Source of the DNA: Faecalibacterium sp. UBA1819 | GTDB taxonomy: Bacteria; Bacillota; Clostridia; Oscillospirales; Ruminococcaceae | NCBI GenBank assembly: GCA_002315015.1 | Contig: DCEX01000030.1 | Location: 2,402 to 17,076 of the forward strand | DNA: 14,675 nucleotides | Direction: 5' to 3' | Shown here: one piece after another, positions 1 to 7,128 of the stretch | Numbering within the stretch: the first letter of the stretch is position 1 | How the letters are laid out: every line of letters starts with the position of its first letter | Notes under the pieces: generated by a model | What the model was told of the DNA's origin: nothing | The model's database searches: none | The model's input: only the letters and a program-made list of their open reading frames with translations | Translations under genes and position numbers: made by a program

Positions 1-53
1 CCCCCTTTTCCAAGCCTTTTTCCCCTTGCAACTCGTCTTCTTTTTGAATCAGG

Positions 54-70
54 CGACAGTTTTTCGACAG
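54..70. repeat. CGACAG direct repeat at an 11-bp step
   Basis: CGACAGT occurs at 54-60 and 65-71, an 11-bp step, just downstream of the Na/Pi transporter stop. On the minus strand it reads CTGTCG twice, loosely like the CTGTCAT units of an enterobacterial Pho box. No terminator hairpin was seen in positions 1-80. Two units only; this may be chance. Confidence 0.25.
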
Positions 71-80
71 TCTCTTTTGT

Positions 81-1745
81 TTAAACAGTGACGGGTTCCG
101 TTTCGGGATGGGTTAAAAAGCGGGTGAAGGACAGCTGTTGTCCCAAGTTCAGCACATGGTCACCGATGCGCTCAAAGTCGGTGAGCATTTCGGAATAAAG
201 CACACAGGCTTCATTGCTGCAAGTGCCTTCCTTCATGCGGTCAATTTGGTTTTGACGATATTGTGTTGTCATGTCGTCAATTTTTTGTTCCACCGCCGCA
301 ATTTTTACCAAACGTTCCTCCGACGAAAGTCCGGGATGTGTGACCAATTTCAAAGCAGAAAGTGCTGTCTCCTTCATGGAAAGGATTTCTTGCTGTGCAA
401 CCTCGGAAAAACTGAGGCGTTTTTCTTCCATGCGCTTTGTATAGCCGCAAATGTTCATGGCGTGGTCGCCAATGCGCTCCAAGTCGGATGTTGCTTTGAA
501 CAATGCACCAATGAAGGCGGAGTCTTCCTCGTTGCTTTCATAGGCGATGACATTCGTGATATAGGAGGCAAGCTCTTTATTCAGATAGTCGATATATTCT
601 TCGCGTTCTTCTACTTCTTCAATCATTTGGGGCTTTTTCTGCAAAACAGCATCAAAGCTGGCGTCAACATTCTTTTTCACCATGCCCAGCATGCGCTCCC
701 ATTCACGCCACAAGCTGTTGGTGGCGATGGCGCTGCCGCCGATGCGGTAGTCACGCGCAGATTTTGCGGGCAAGAACGCCAAGTGATGCTCGTCCTCGTT
801 CTCGCTGGGAAGCTCGGGCAGAATTTTTTGTGCCAAGGTTGCCAGCATAGAACCAAACGGAAGCAAAAGGATGGTAGTAGCAATGTTAAACAAGGTGTGC
901 ATATTGGCGATTTGCGCGGTGGGATTGCCGGGCGTCAGCATTTCCATCCAGCTGGTAAGCGGTGTCAGCATACACAAAATGGTGAAAATTATGGTGCCGA
1001 TGATGTTGAACAGCAGGTGGATAATTGTGGTGCGTTTTGCGTTGCGGCTGGTGCCGATGGAAGCCAAAACAGCTGTAATACAAGTGCCGATATTTTGGCC
1101 GAACAAGACATAAACTGCGCCGCCCAAATTGATAACGCCGCTCTTGGCCAAAGCTTGCAAAATACCGACAGAAGCCGACGAGGACTGAATGATAGCCGTA
1201 AAGACAGCACCGGCCAAAATGCCGAGAATCGGGTTGGAAAAACGGGTCATCAAAGACACAAACGCTTCGGAATCACGCAGCGGCATCATCGCACTGCTCA
1301 TCATTTCCATGCCGATAAACAGAACGCCGAGGCCGGCAACGATTTGTCCCCAATGGCGTGTTTGCGGATTTTTGAAAAACACCACAAGCGCCACACCGAT
1401 GAAAGCAAACAGCGGCGCCAGTTCACCTACATCGAGCGTAATCAGCTGGCCGGTAATCGTGGTGCCGATATTGGCGCCCATGATGATCCAAACGGCCTGG
1501 CGCAGCGTCATCATGCCGGAGTTGACAAAGCCTACCACCATAACCGTCGTGGCCGAGGAGGACTGAATGACAGCGGTGATGACAGCGCCGATGGCCACAC
1601 CTAAAAAACGATTGGCCGTCAGCTTTTCCAAAATTTGTTTCATGCGGTTGCCGGCGGCGGCTTCCAAGCCGCTGCCCATCATTTGCATACCATACAAAAA
1701 TAGGGCAAGGCCGCCTAAAAGTCCCATAATGTCACTAAATTTCAC
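81..1745 (-). CDS. Na+/phosphate cotransporter with C-terminal PhoU-like domain (NptA/YjbB type)
   Basis: Membrane carrier of the Na/Pi-cotransporter II family, expected to move inorganic phosphate with sodium across the cell membrane. The 554-residue product has the family's inverted repeat: QSSSATT at 61-67 followed by GANIGTT at 90-96, then QSSSAS at 187-192 followed by GQNIGTC at 216-222. Many hydrophobic segments fill residues 1-305. From about 345 to 545 lies a soluble helical PhoU-like region with ERIGDH twice (423-428, 525-530), the metal-binding signature of PhoU repeats, which suggests control of transport by phosphate status. The start is GTG at 1745, chosen because AAAGGAG (1753-1759) lies 7 bases upstream. 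The gene is preceded by a Pho-box-like repeat and a structured leader, so it is probably its own transcription unit downstream of the inositol-phosphatase gene. The family call is secure; direction and regulation of transport are inferred. Confidence 0.93.
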   Translation of the reverse strand: MKFSDIMGLLGGLALFLYGMQMMGSGLEAAAGNRMKQILEKLTANRFLGVAIGAVITAVIQSSSATTVMVVGFVNSGMMTLRQAVWIIMGANIGTTITGQLITLDVGELAPLFAFIGVALVVFFKNPQTRHWGQIVAGLGVLFIGMEMMSSAMMPLRDSEAFVSLMTRFSNPILGILAGAVFTAIIQSSSASVGILQALAKSGVINLGGAVYVLFGQNIGTCITAVLASIGTSRNAKRTTIIHLLFNIIGTIIFTILCMLTPLTSWMEMLTPGNPTAQIANMHTLFNIATTILLLPFGSMLATLAQKILPELPSENEDEHHLAFLPAKSARDYRIGGSAIATNSLWREWERMLGMVKKNVDASFDAVLQKKPQMIEEVEEREEYIDYLNKELASYITNVIAYESNEEDSAFIGALFKATSDLERIGDHAMNICGYTKRMEEKRLSFSEVAQQEILSMKETALSALKLVTHPGLSSEERLVKIAAVEQKIDDMTTQYRQNQIDRMKEGTCSNEACVLYSEMLTDFERIGDHVLNLGQQLSFTRFLTHPETEPVTV

Positions 1746-1797
1746 AACAATTCTCCTTTAAGCTGTTGGAGGGAATGCAAAAGACACCCCAGAAAAA

Positions 1798-1936
1798 AAC
1801 ACAGGAAACCCAAAGAGGCGCAAAACCCACTCAGCGCTGGCGCTGAGATTTTACCCGGAACATTCCTGTGTTGTTATCTGTGCTGTGTACATGAGGCACA
1901 CAGCGTGATGTTTATTTTTCACACTCTCCTAGTGTG
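1798..1936 (-). promoter_or_regulatory. Structured leader with terminator-like stem before the Na/Pi transporter
   Basis: Read on the minus strand, three hairpins follow one another. The first is a 6-bp stem (1931-1936 with 1920-1925) with loop AGGAG. The second is a 7-bp stem GCTGTGT/ACACAGC (1898-1904 with 1882-1888). The third is a 10-bp stem AACACAGGAA/TTCCTGTGTT (1863-1872 with 1798-1807) that encloses a small 7-bp hairpin CTCAGCG/CGCTGAG (1841-1847 with 1830-1836) and runs directly into a T-tract (1793-1799). The last stem has the form of an intrinsic terminator placed before the ribosome site. The CTGTGT arm of the second hairpin could instead pair with ACACAG of the terminator arm, giving two exclusive folds. 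I do not recognise a known riboswitch class; attenuation is an inference from base pairing done by eye. Confidence 0.5.
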
Positions 1937-1990
1937 TTTTTAGCTTTATTTTACAATAACATAAAATAAATGACACATACTATCGCCATC

Positions 1991-2023
1991 CGGTAAACTT
2001 CATGTAAACTTTAGGTAAAGTCG
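1991..2023 (-). promoter_or_regulatory. Pho-box-like triple repeat upstream of the Na/Pi transporter
   Basis: On the minus strand TTTAC occurs three times at exactly 11-bp steps (plus-strand GTAAA at 1993-1997, 2004-2008 and 2015-2019). The first two units extend their likeness to TTTACCTAAAG and TTTACATGAAG. Tandem repeats of TT(A/T/C)ACA-like hexamers at 11-bp steps are the known binding pattern of PhoP in Gram-positive bacteria. The site lies about 250 bases upstream of a phosphate transporter with PhoU-like repeats, so the functional fit is good. No unambiguous -10 hexamer could be chosen downstream. A PhoP/PhoR pair is not in the window. Confidence 0.6.
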
Positions 2024-2087
2024 GCAAAAGAATGGCGCTTTTTACCATCATTTAGGAGAAATGGAAATCTGATGAGCGGCTCGAAGC

Positions 2088-2873
2088 TCAATCCTGTTGG
2101 ACAAGGCGGCAAAAGTCCTCATGACAAACGGCGTTGGAGCAAAGAACACCAGTGGGCTGAAGTTTCGTGAAGGCATCGGGAGTATCCGCTTGTGTCATTC
2201 CGCCCGCCTGCTGCAAAATGAGCAGCCCGGCTGCGTAGTCCCATGGCTGCAAAATGGCTTCATAAAAGGCGTCTGCACGGCCGGATGCAACATAACATAA
2301 GTCGAGCGCAGCACTTCCGCTGCGGCGCAAATCCCGAGCAGCCAAAAAGAGGCGTTTAAACACGGAGAAGCTTTGGTCTGCTAAATGCTTGTGATACGGA
2401 GAGGTTCCAATTAAAACCAGCCCCTCCGACATCGTATTTTCGCTGACGTGAATCGGCACACCGTTGCAGGTGCTTTGACACTCGTCAATTGCCAGAAAGC
2501 ACTCGTCTAAATAGGGGTTATAAACAACGCCGATTAAGGCGTGGCCGTGTTCATACAGCGCAATGGAAACACAAGAGTGCTGATATTGGTACATATAATT
2601 CGTAGTTCCGTCAATGGGGTCGATCACCCAGGTAAATCCCGCGCCAATCGTTTGCCGGCCTTCCTCCTCGGCCAAAAAAGAGCTGTTCGGCAGCAGTTTG
2701 GCACATTCTTGAATAATGAATTGCTGGCTTTTTAAGTCCATATCGGTGACGACATCCGCAACACTGCTTTTTTGCGTCACTTGTGTGGCTTTTGTTTCGG
2801 CAATCATCTTGCCTGCTTGTTTGGCAATGTTGGCAATTTTGTCTGCCAGCGCTTGTTTTTCCGCTAAAGTCAT
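2088..2873 (-). CDS. Inositol-monophosphatase family protein (SuhB/ImpA-like)
   Basis: Mg2+- and Li+-sensitive sugar-phosphate phosphatase fold; the usual substrate of the family is inositol monophosphate, but related members act on 3'-phosphoadenosine phosphate, histidinol phosphate or fructose bisphosphate, so the true substrate is open. The 261-residue protein is full length. Metal-site motifs are present in order: LAEEEG at 67-72, WVIDPIDGTTNY at 82-93, and QPWDYAAG at 209-216. RRSGSAALDLCYVASGRAD at 183-201 is also typical. The start ATG at 2873 has AAGGAG (plus-strand 2881-2886) at a spacing of 7. It sits just downstream of the gpmI terminator, with only some 40 bases between terminator and start and no convincing promoter there, so it may depend on read-through or a weak promoter. 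The family call is secure. Confidence 0.92.
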   Translation of the reverse strand: MTLAEKQALADKIANIAKQAGKMIAETKATQVTQKSSVADVVTDMDLKSQQFIIQECAKLLPNSSFLAEEEGRQTIGAGFTWVIDPIDGTTNYMYQYQHSCVSIALYEHGHALIGVVYNPYLDECFLAIDECQSTCNGVPIHVSENTMSEGLVLIGTSPYHKHLADQSFSVFKRLFLAARDLRRSGSAALDLCYVASGRADAFYEAILQPWDYAAGLLILQQAGGMTQADTPDAFTKLQPTGVLCSNAVCHEDFCRLVQQD

Positions 2874-2911
2874 GGGAACTCTCCTTGATATTTCGACGTG
2901 TTTTTCTTATG

Positions 2912-2950
2912 AAAAAAGGCGCCGCAAAGATGAGTCCTGCGGCGCCTTTT
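2912..2950 (-). terminator. Intrinsic terminator of the pgk-tpiA-gpmI operon
   Basis: A 13-bp perfect stem (2938-2950 paired with 2914-2926, core GGCGCCGCA/TGCGGCGCC) with an 11-base loop begins 12 bases after the gpmI stop. On the minus strand it is followed by six T residues (2912-2917, partly in the stem), the standard form of a strong rho-independent terminator. Confidence 0.9.
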
Positions 2951-2961
2951 GATGGCGAATC

Positions 2962-4485
2962 TTATTCGATAATGCTTTTGCCGGTCATTTCTTCGGGCTG
3001 AGGCAGCTCGAGAATCTTCAGCATGGTGGGAGCAATGTCTGCCAAGACACCGCCCTTGCGCAGCGAAACGTCGCCAAGACCGGCCACGAGGAACGGAACC
3101 GGGTTGGTGGTGTGTGCCGTGAAGGGATGCTCGGGGTCCGGGTCATACATCTGGTCGGCATTGCCGTGGTCAGCGGTCAGCAGAACCGCGCCGCCCTTTG
3201 CCAAAACAGCGTCAATGACTTTGCCTGCGCAAGCGTCTACTGCTTCCACAGCTTTAACAGCGGCATCAAATACGCCGGTGTGGCCAACCATATCGCAGTT
3301 GGCAAAGTTCAAAATGATGACGTCATACTTGTCGCTTTCGATGCGTGCAACGCACTCGTCAGCCACTTCGTAAGCGCTCATTTCCGGCTGCAAGTCATAG
3401 GTGGCAACCTTCGGGCTGTTAATCAGTGCGCGGTCCTCGCCCTCAAAAGCAGCCTCAACGCCGCCGTTAAAGAAGAACGTGACGTGTGCATACTTCTCGG
3501 TTTCCGCAATGCGCAGCTGAGTTTTGCCGTTTTTGGCCAGATACTCGCCCATCACGTTGGTCAAGCTCTGCGGCTTGAAGGCCACTTCAACATTCGGCAT
3601 GGTAGCGTCGTACTGGGTAAAGCAGACGTAGTGAACGGGGAAGAAGCCGTTTTTGCGGGTGAAGCCGTTGAAGTCGGGATCCACAAAGGTGCGGGTGATT
3701 TCGCGGGCACGGTCCGGGCGGAAGTTGAAGAACACCACGCTGTCGCCCGCGCTGATGCGGCCGCCCTCACAGGTAACGGAAGGCACAATGAACTCGTCGG
3801 TTACATTCTCGGCATAGGATTTCTCCACAATCTCAGCCGGGGTGCCGTGGTTGCCCTCGCCGTATACCATAGCGGCATAAGCGGCTTCCACACGCTCCCA
3901 GCGGTTGTCGCGGTCCATTGCATAGTAACGGCCGGACAAAGTTGCAATTTTGCCTACGCCAATGGAAGCACATTTTGCCTCCAAATCAGCCACAAAGTCT
4001 TTTGCAGAGCTGGGCGGCACATCGCGGCCGTCGGTGATGGCATGAATGTACACTTCGGTCAAGCCCTCGCGCTTTGCCAGCTCCAACAGGCCATACAGGT
4101 GCTCGTTGTGGCTGTGAACGCCGCCGCTGGACAGCAGACCAATCAGGTGCAGCGCTTTGCCGTTTTCTTTTGCGGCTTTGCAAGCGCCAACCAGCGCTTC
4201 GTTTTTGAAGAAATCGCCGTCCTGAATGGCTTTGGTGATGCGGGTCAATTCCTGATACACAATGCGGCCGGCGCCGATGTTGGTATGACCCACCTCGCTG
4301 TTGCCCATCTGGCCGTCGGGCAAACCGACATCCATGCCGGAGGCGCCGATGGTGGTGTACGGGTAGCTGGCAAACAGCTTGTCAATGTTCGGTTTTTTGG
4401 CGGCGACAATGGCGTTGCCGTAGGTTTGGTCGGGAACCCAGCCGAAGCCATCCAAAATGCACAAAAGTAAAGGTTTTTTAGCCAT
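2962..4485 (-). CDS. gpmI: 2,3-bisphosphoglycerate-independent phosphoglycerate mutase
   Basis: Interconverts 3- and 2-phosphoglycerate in glycolysis using two Mn2+ ions and a phosphoserine intermediate; cytoplasmic, alkaline-phosphatase superfamily. The 507-residue product has the usual family length. Visible motifs: DGFG at 12-15 (metal), GNSEVGHTN at 61-69 with the nucleophile Ser63, DGRDVPPSS at 152-160, NFRPDRARE at 254-262, CDMVGHTG at 397-404, and TADHGNAD at 438-445 with His458. The open frame continues upstream to 4638, but that would overlap tpiA and add 51 unrelated residues. The start at 4485 (MAKKPLLL) matches the family N-terminus, with AAAGGA about 11 bases upstream, a rather long spacing. 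It is the last gene of the pgk-tpiA-gpmI unit, 115 bases after tpiA. Nothing is broken or missing. Confidence 0.96.
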   Translation of the reverse strand: MAKKPLLLCILDGFGWVPDQTYGNAIVAAKKPNIDKLFASYPYTTIGASGMDVGLPDGQMGNSEVGHTNIGAGRIVYQELTRITKAIQDGDFFKNEALVGACKAAKENGKALHLIGLLSSGGVHSHNEHLYGLLELAKREGLTEVYIHAITDGRDVPPSSAKDFVADLEAKCASIGVGKIATLSGRYYAMDRDNRWERVEAAYAAMVYGEGNHGTPAEIVEKSYAENVTDEFIVPSVTCEGGRISAGDSVVFFNFRPDRAREITRTFVDPDFNGFTRKNGFFPVHYVCFTQYDATMPNVEVAFKPQSLTNVMGEYLAKNGKTQLRIAETEKYAHVTFFFNGGVEAAFEGEDRALINSPKVATYDLQPEMSAYEVADECVARIESDKYDVIILNFANCDMVGHTGVFDAAVKAVEAVDACAGKVIDAVLAKGGAVLLTADHGNADQMYDPDPEHPFTAHTTNPVPFLVAGLGDVSLRKGGVLADIAPTMLKILELPQPEEMTGKSIIE

Positions 4486-4507
4486 AAATATAAGAATCCT
4501 TTCTACG

Positions 4508-4589
4508 CACCGCGTCCGGCAGCCGGAGCGGTGAAAATACGGCAGTGCCGCGCGGGGCTTTTCAGCCCATAGAAAGCCGTGCGGCACTG
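4508..4589 (-). promoter_or_regulatory. Two hairpins in the tpiA-gpmI gap
   Basis: The 115-base gap holds two strong inverted repeats. Nearest tpiA is a stem of 9 bp, CAGTGCCGC/GCGGCACTG (4581-4589 with 4543-4551), continued by GGCTTT/AAAGCC inside it. Nearer gpmI is CACCGC/GCGGTG (4528-4533 with 4508-4513) with an inner CCGG/CCGG. Neither is followed by a proper T-tract on the minus strand, so they look like RNA stability, processing or partial-termination elements rather than a full stop. Confidence 0.55.
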
Positions 4590-4600
4590 TTTCAAAATGC

Positions 4601-5368
4601 TTATTTCGATGCAGCTGCAACAATAGCGCCGAAAGCATCTGCTTTCAGGGAAGCGCCGCCGATCAGGCCGCCGTCCACGTTGGGTTTGGACAGCAATTCC
4701 TCGGCATTGGCTGCGTTCATGCTGCCGCCGTACTGCACCACAGCAGCCTCAGCCACAGCTTCGCCGTACAGCTCGCCCAGCACCTTGCGGATCGCTGCGC
4801 AAACTTCCTCTGCCTGGTCGGCAGTTGCTGTGCGGCCTGTGCCGATTGCCCATACCGGCTCGTAAGCGATAATAACGCGGCTCATTTCCTCTGCGGTTAC
4901 ATTTTGCAGAGCAATTTTGGTTTGCAGACGCACCAGCTCCTCAGTAACGCCCTGCTCGCGCTGTGCCAGGCTTTCACCTACGCAGACAATGGCGGTCAAA
5001 CCGGCTTCCAAAGCAGCTTTGGTGCGCTTGTTGACGGTTTCGTCTGTTTCTGCGAAGTACTGACGGCGCTCAGAGTGGCCGGTGATAACGTATTTTACGC
5101 CCAAATCCACCAGCATGTCGGCGGAAATTTCGCCGGTGTAAGCGCCGGACTTCTCAAAGTGAACGTTTTCAGCGCCAACGCAGATGTTGGTGCCTTTGCA
5201 TTTTTCCACAGCCGTAGCCAAAGTGGTGAACGGAGTGCAGATCACAACCGTGCAGTCGGCATCCTTTACGGCGGGAATCAAAGCGTCAATCAGCTCTACT
5301 GCCTCGGTAGCAGTTTTGTTCATTTTCCAGTTGCCTGCGATAACGGGTTTGCGCTTGGCTTTATTCAT
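4601..5368 (-). CDS. tpiA: Triosephosphate isomerase
   Basis: Interconverts dihydroxyacetone phosphate and glyceraldehyde 3-phosphate; cytoplasmic TIM barrel. The 255-residue length is normal. All catalytic residues are visible: Asn13 and Lys15 in AGNWKMN (11-17), the electrophile His98 in GHSERRQYF (97-105), and the general base Glu170 in [10 protein letters not shown] (169-178), which continues into the flexible loop 6. Phosphate-binding YGGSMN (213-218) and GLIGGASLK (234-242) close the barrel. The start ATG at 5368 has AAAGGA about 10 bases upstream. The gene lies between pgk and gpmI on the same strand, the common order of this glycolytic cluster, and probably shares the pgk promoter. 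No oddities were seen. Confidence 0.97.
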   Translation of the reverse strand: MNKAKRKPVIAGNWKMNKTATEAVELIDALIPAVKDADCTVVICTPFTTLATAVEKCKGTNICVGAENVHFEKSGAYTGEISADMLVDLGVKYVITGHSERRQYFAETDETVNKRTKAALEAGLTAIVCVGESLAQREQGVTEELVRLQTKIALQNVTAEEMSRVIIAYEPVWAIGTGRTATADQAEEVCAAIRKVLGELYGEAVAEAAVVQYGGSMNAANAEELLSKPNVDGGLIGGASLKADAFGAIVAAASK

Positions 5369-5401
5369 TGAAGAAACATCCTTTCGGTAAGAAGATTAAA
5401 T

Positions 5402-5493
5402 AAGGGGCTGCTGCCTGCAAGCAGCAGCCCCTTTCCGGTTTCGGTTAACATGCCGTACCCACCGCATGGGCACAGCGAACCAACCGCTGCGCC
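5402..5493 (-). promoter_or_regulatory. Two hairpins in the pgk-tpiA gap
   Basis: The 134-base gap contains a perfect 13-bp stem AAGGGGCTGCTGC/GCAGCAGCCCCTT (5421-5433 with 5402-5414) with a 6-base loop. Closer to pgk is a 9-bp stem with one G-U pair (5485-5493 with 5469-5477). The sequence after the 13-bp stem on the minus strand (TTATTTAATC) is only a weak T-tract, so partial termination or mRNA stabilisation is more likely than a full stop, given that tpiA has no clear promoter of its own. Confidence 0.55.
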
Positions 5494-5502
5494 GACAGCA
5501 AA

Positions 5503-6714
5503 TTACTCTGCGGCGATGCAGTCGATACCGGGCAGAACCTTGCCCTCCAGATACTCCAGAGAAGCGCCGCCGCCGGTGGAAATGTGGGTCATCTTGTCAG
5601 CATAGCCCAGCTGAATGACAGCTGCTGCGGAGTCGCCGCCGCCGATAACGGTAGTAGCGTCTGCCGCTGCCATTGCCTTTGCGACAGCCAGAGTGCCGGC
5701 TGCCAAAGTCGGGTTCTCAAACACGCCCATGGGGCCGTTCCAAACCACGGTTTTTGCAGTTTTGATTGCGTCAGCAAACAAAGCTTCCGTCTTGGGGCCG
5801 ATGTCCAGACCCATTACGTCGGCAGGAATCTCGTCGCAGGAAACATAGGAAACTTCGATTTCTGCGTCGATGGGATCGGGGAAGGATTTTGCAACAGCGG
5901 TATCAACCGGCAGCAGCAATTTCACGCCCTTTTCCTCAGCCTTTTTCAGCATATCGCGGCAGTAGTCGAGCTTCTCGTCGTCCACGAGGCTCTTGCCCAC
6001 TTCTTTGCCCTGTGCCTTCAAGAAGGTGTAGGCCATGCCGCCGCCGATGATCAGCGTGTCCACTTTGTTCAGCAGGTTCTCGATCACGTTCAGCTTATCG
6101 GCAACTTTAGCGCCGCCCAAGATAGCAACAAACGGACGCACGGGGTCGTTCACAGCGTTGCCCAGGTAGCGGATTTCCTTCTCCATCAGATAGCCGACAG
6201 CAGTATCCTTGATGTAGTCGGTTACGCCGGCAGTAGAGCAGTGTGCGCGGTGAGCAGAGCCGAACGCATCGTTGACGTAAACGTCAGCCAAGCTTGCCAG
6301 CTCCTCGCTGAACTCGGGCAGGTTTTTGGTTTCCTCTTTGCGGAAACGGGTGTTTTGCAGCAGCACAACGTCGCCGTCGTTCATAGCGGCAACCGCGGCC
6401 TTTGCATTTTCGCCTACAACGTTGTCATCGTTGGCAAACACAACGTTTTTGCCCAGCAGCTCGCTCAAACGAACCGCAACAGGTGCCAGGCTGAATTTCT
6501 CTTCCGGGCCGTTTTTGGGTTTGCCCAAGTGGCTGCACAGAATCACGCGGCCGCCGTTTTCGACCAATTTTTTGATGGTCGGCAGTGCCGCAACAATACG
6601 GTTGTCATTGGTGATGACGCCCTCTTTCATGGGGACGTTAAAATCGCAGCGAACAAGAACCTTCTTGCCGCGCACGTCGAGATTTTCGACAGTCTTTTTA
6701 CCGAGAGAACTCAT
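5503..6714 (-). CDS. pgk: Phosphoglycerate kinase
   Basis: Makes ATP from 1,3-bisphosphoglycerate in glycolysis; cytoplasmic two-domain enzyme. The 403-residue product has family-typical length. Conserved motifs in order: [10 protein letters not shown] near the N-terminus, [68 protein letters not shown] and [13 protein letters not shown] close to the C-terminus. An in-frame TTG at 6720 exists, but the ATG at 6714 is preferred because GGGAG then lies 8 bases upstream, against about 2-3 for the TTG. It is the first gene of the pgk-tpiA-gpmI operon, with a strong promoter about 65-90 bases upstream. Neither gap nor eno is present in the window. Confidence 0.97.
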   Translation of the reverse strand: MSSLGKKTVENLDVRGKKVLVRCDFNVPMKEGVITNDNRIVAALPTIKKLVENGGRVILCSHLGKPKNGPEEKFSLAPVAVRLSELLGKNVVFANDDNVVGENAKAAVAAMNDGDVVLLQNTRFRKEETKNLPEFSEELASLADVYVNDAFGSAHRAHCSTAGVTDYIKDTAVGYLMEKEIRYLGNAVNDPVRPFVAILGGAKVADKLNVIENLLNKVDTLIIGGGMAYTFLKAQGKEVGKSLVDDEKLDYCRDMLKKAEEKGVKLLLPVDTAVAKSFPDPIDAEIEVSYVSCDEIPADVMGLDIGPKTEALFADAIKTAKTVVWNGPMGVFENPTLAAGTLAVAKAMAAADATTVIGGGDSAAAVIQLGYADKMTHISTGGGASLEYLEGKVLPGIDCIAAE

Positions 6715-6750
6715 TGGCAAAACTCCCTTTCTGATTTAAAAGTCAAGCTG

Positions 6751-6768
6751 ATGCAAATTCCCTTGCAT
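6751..6768 (-). promoter_or_regulatory. Inverted repeat over the pgk transcription start region
   Basis: ATGCAA-6-TTGCAT (6751-6756 and 6763-6768) is a perfect 6-bp inverted repeat lying at about +3 to +20 of the predicted pgk transcript. Its place suits a repressor operator, and the RNA could also form a small hairpin. It does not resemble the known CggR operator of Bacillus. Short inverted repeats arise by chance, so the call is tentative. Confidence 0.35.
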
Positions 6769-6777
6769 ACTGGTTTT

Positions 6778-6806
6778 ATTATAGCTTCTTTTTCTCATTT
6801 TCGCAA
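6778..6806 (-). promoter_or_regulatory. Sigma-A type promoter of pgk-tpiA-gpmI
   Basis: On the minus strand TTGCGA (6801-6806) and a perfect TATAAT (6778-6783) are separated by exactly 17 bases. Transcription would begin near 6771, giving a leader of about 57 bases. This is the only good promoter seen for the glycolytic operon. Confidence 0.85.
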
Positions 6807-6893
6807 GCGCAAAAGTGACAATTTTTTAACAACTGGAAGAATCCGGTAAAATATATGGATTCTTGTAAAAATATAAAAGCCACAAAGTCAAAA

Positions 6894-6954
6894 TTGACAA
6901 AAATCGAAAAAATGAAATAAAATGATTGACAAGCGGTTGGCTTTACTACATAAT
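6894..6954 (+). promoter_or_regulatory. Tandem sigma-A type promoters of the MCP gene
   Basis: Two good promoters follow one another: TTGACA (6894-6899) with 18 bases to TAAAAT (6918-6923), and TTGACA (6926-6931) with 17 bases to CATAAT (6949-6954). The second would start near 6961. Both -35 boxes are consensus. GTCAA-AA-TTGAC overlaps the first -35 box. The rest of the pgk-MCP gap, between the pgk promoter and 6893, is AT-rich and holds an 8-bp stem AAGAATCC/GGATTCTT (6837-6844 with 6857-6864) of unknown role. Confidence 0.75.
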
Positions 6955-6970
6955 ATGTACTTGAATGTAT

Positions 6971-7077
6971 GGCGGAGTGCTGAAAAGCAGCGCTTAAAAG
7001 ACCTGAACAGGGGGCTTTGTTTCAATTGCGATGAGGCTTTTTATGCAATTAGTTGCCCAGGCAACTAATTGAGCGCC
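6971..7077 (+). promoter_or_regulatory. Structured 5' leader of the MCP transcript
   Basis: The leader runs about 170 bases from the likely start of transcription to the start codon. It holds a 7-bp stem AGTGCTG/CAGCGCT (6976-6982 with 6988-6994) and an 11-bp perfect stem CAATTAGTTGC/GCAACTAATTG (7046-7056 with 7061-7071, loop CCAG). AATTGC (7024-7029) can pair with GCAATT (7045-7050) in competition with the long stem. GGCG (6971-6974) and CGCC (7074-7077) could close the whole structure. No T-tract follows and the ribosome site is some 40 bases further on. It did not match c-di-GMP riboswitch sequences that I know. Confidence 0.4.
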
Positions 7078-7128
7078 TTTGTTCTGAAAAACGATTATGA
7101 AAGAAAACAAAAAGAGAGGATGGAGCAT

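Noticed and set aside
138..1604. Long plus-strand open frame of 488 codons opposite the Na/Pi transporter
   Set aside because: It is an antisense shadow of a clear transporter gene; the translation is rich in His, Gln and Cys with no family motif.
3112..4470. Long plus-strand open frame of 452 codons opposite gpmI, and similar ones opposite pgk (5584-6849) and the permease (9260-10120)
   Set aside because: Antisense shadows of secure genes; no ribosome site or recognisable domain supports them.
4486..4638. N-terminal extension of gpmI to 4638
   Set aside because: It overlaps tpiA, crosses two strong hairpins and adds residues not found in the family; the ATG at 4485 fits.
6961..7077. c-di-GMP riboswitch before the MCP
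   Set aside because: Gene context is suggestive, but the conserved loop sequences of GEMM-I and GEMM-II as I know them are absent.
7069..7128. TTG start of the MCP at 7069
   Set aside because: The TTG lies at the end of the leader hairpin and has no ribosome site; GTG 7129 has AGAGAGG at a good distance.
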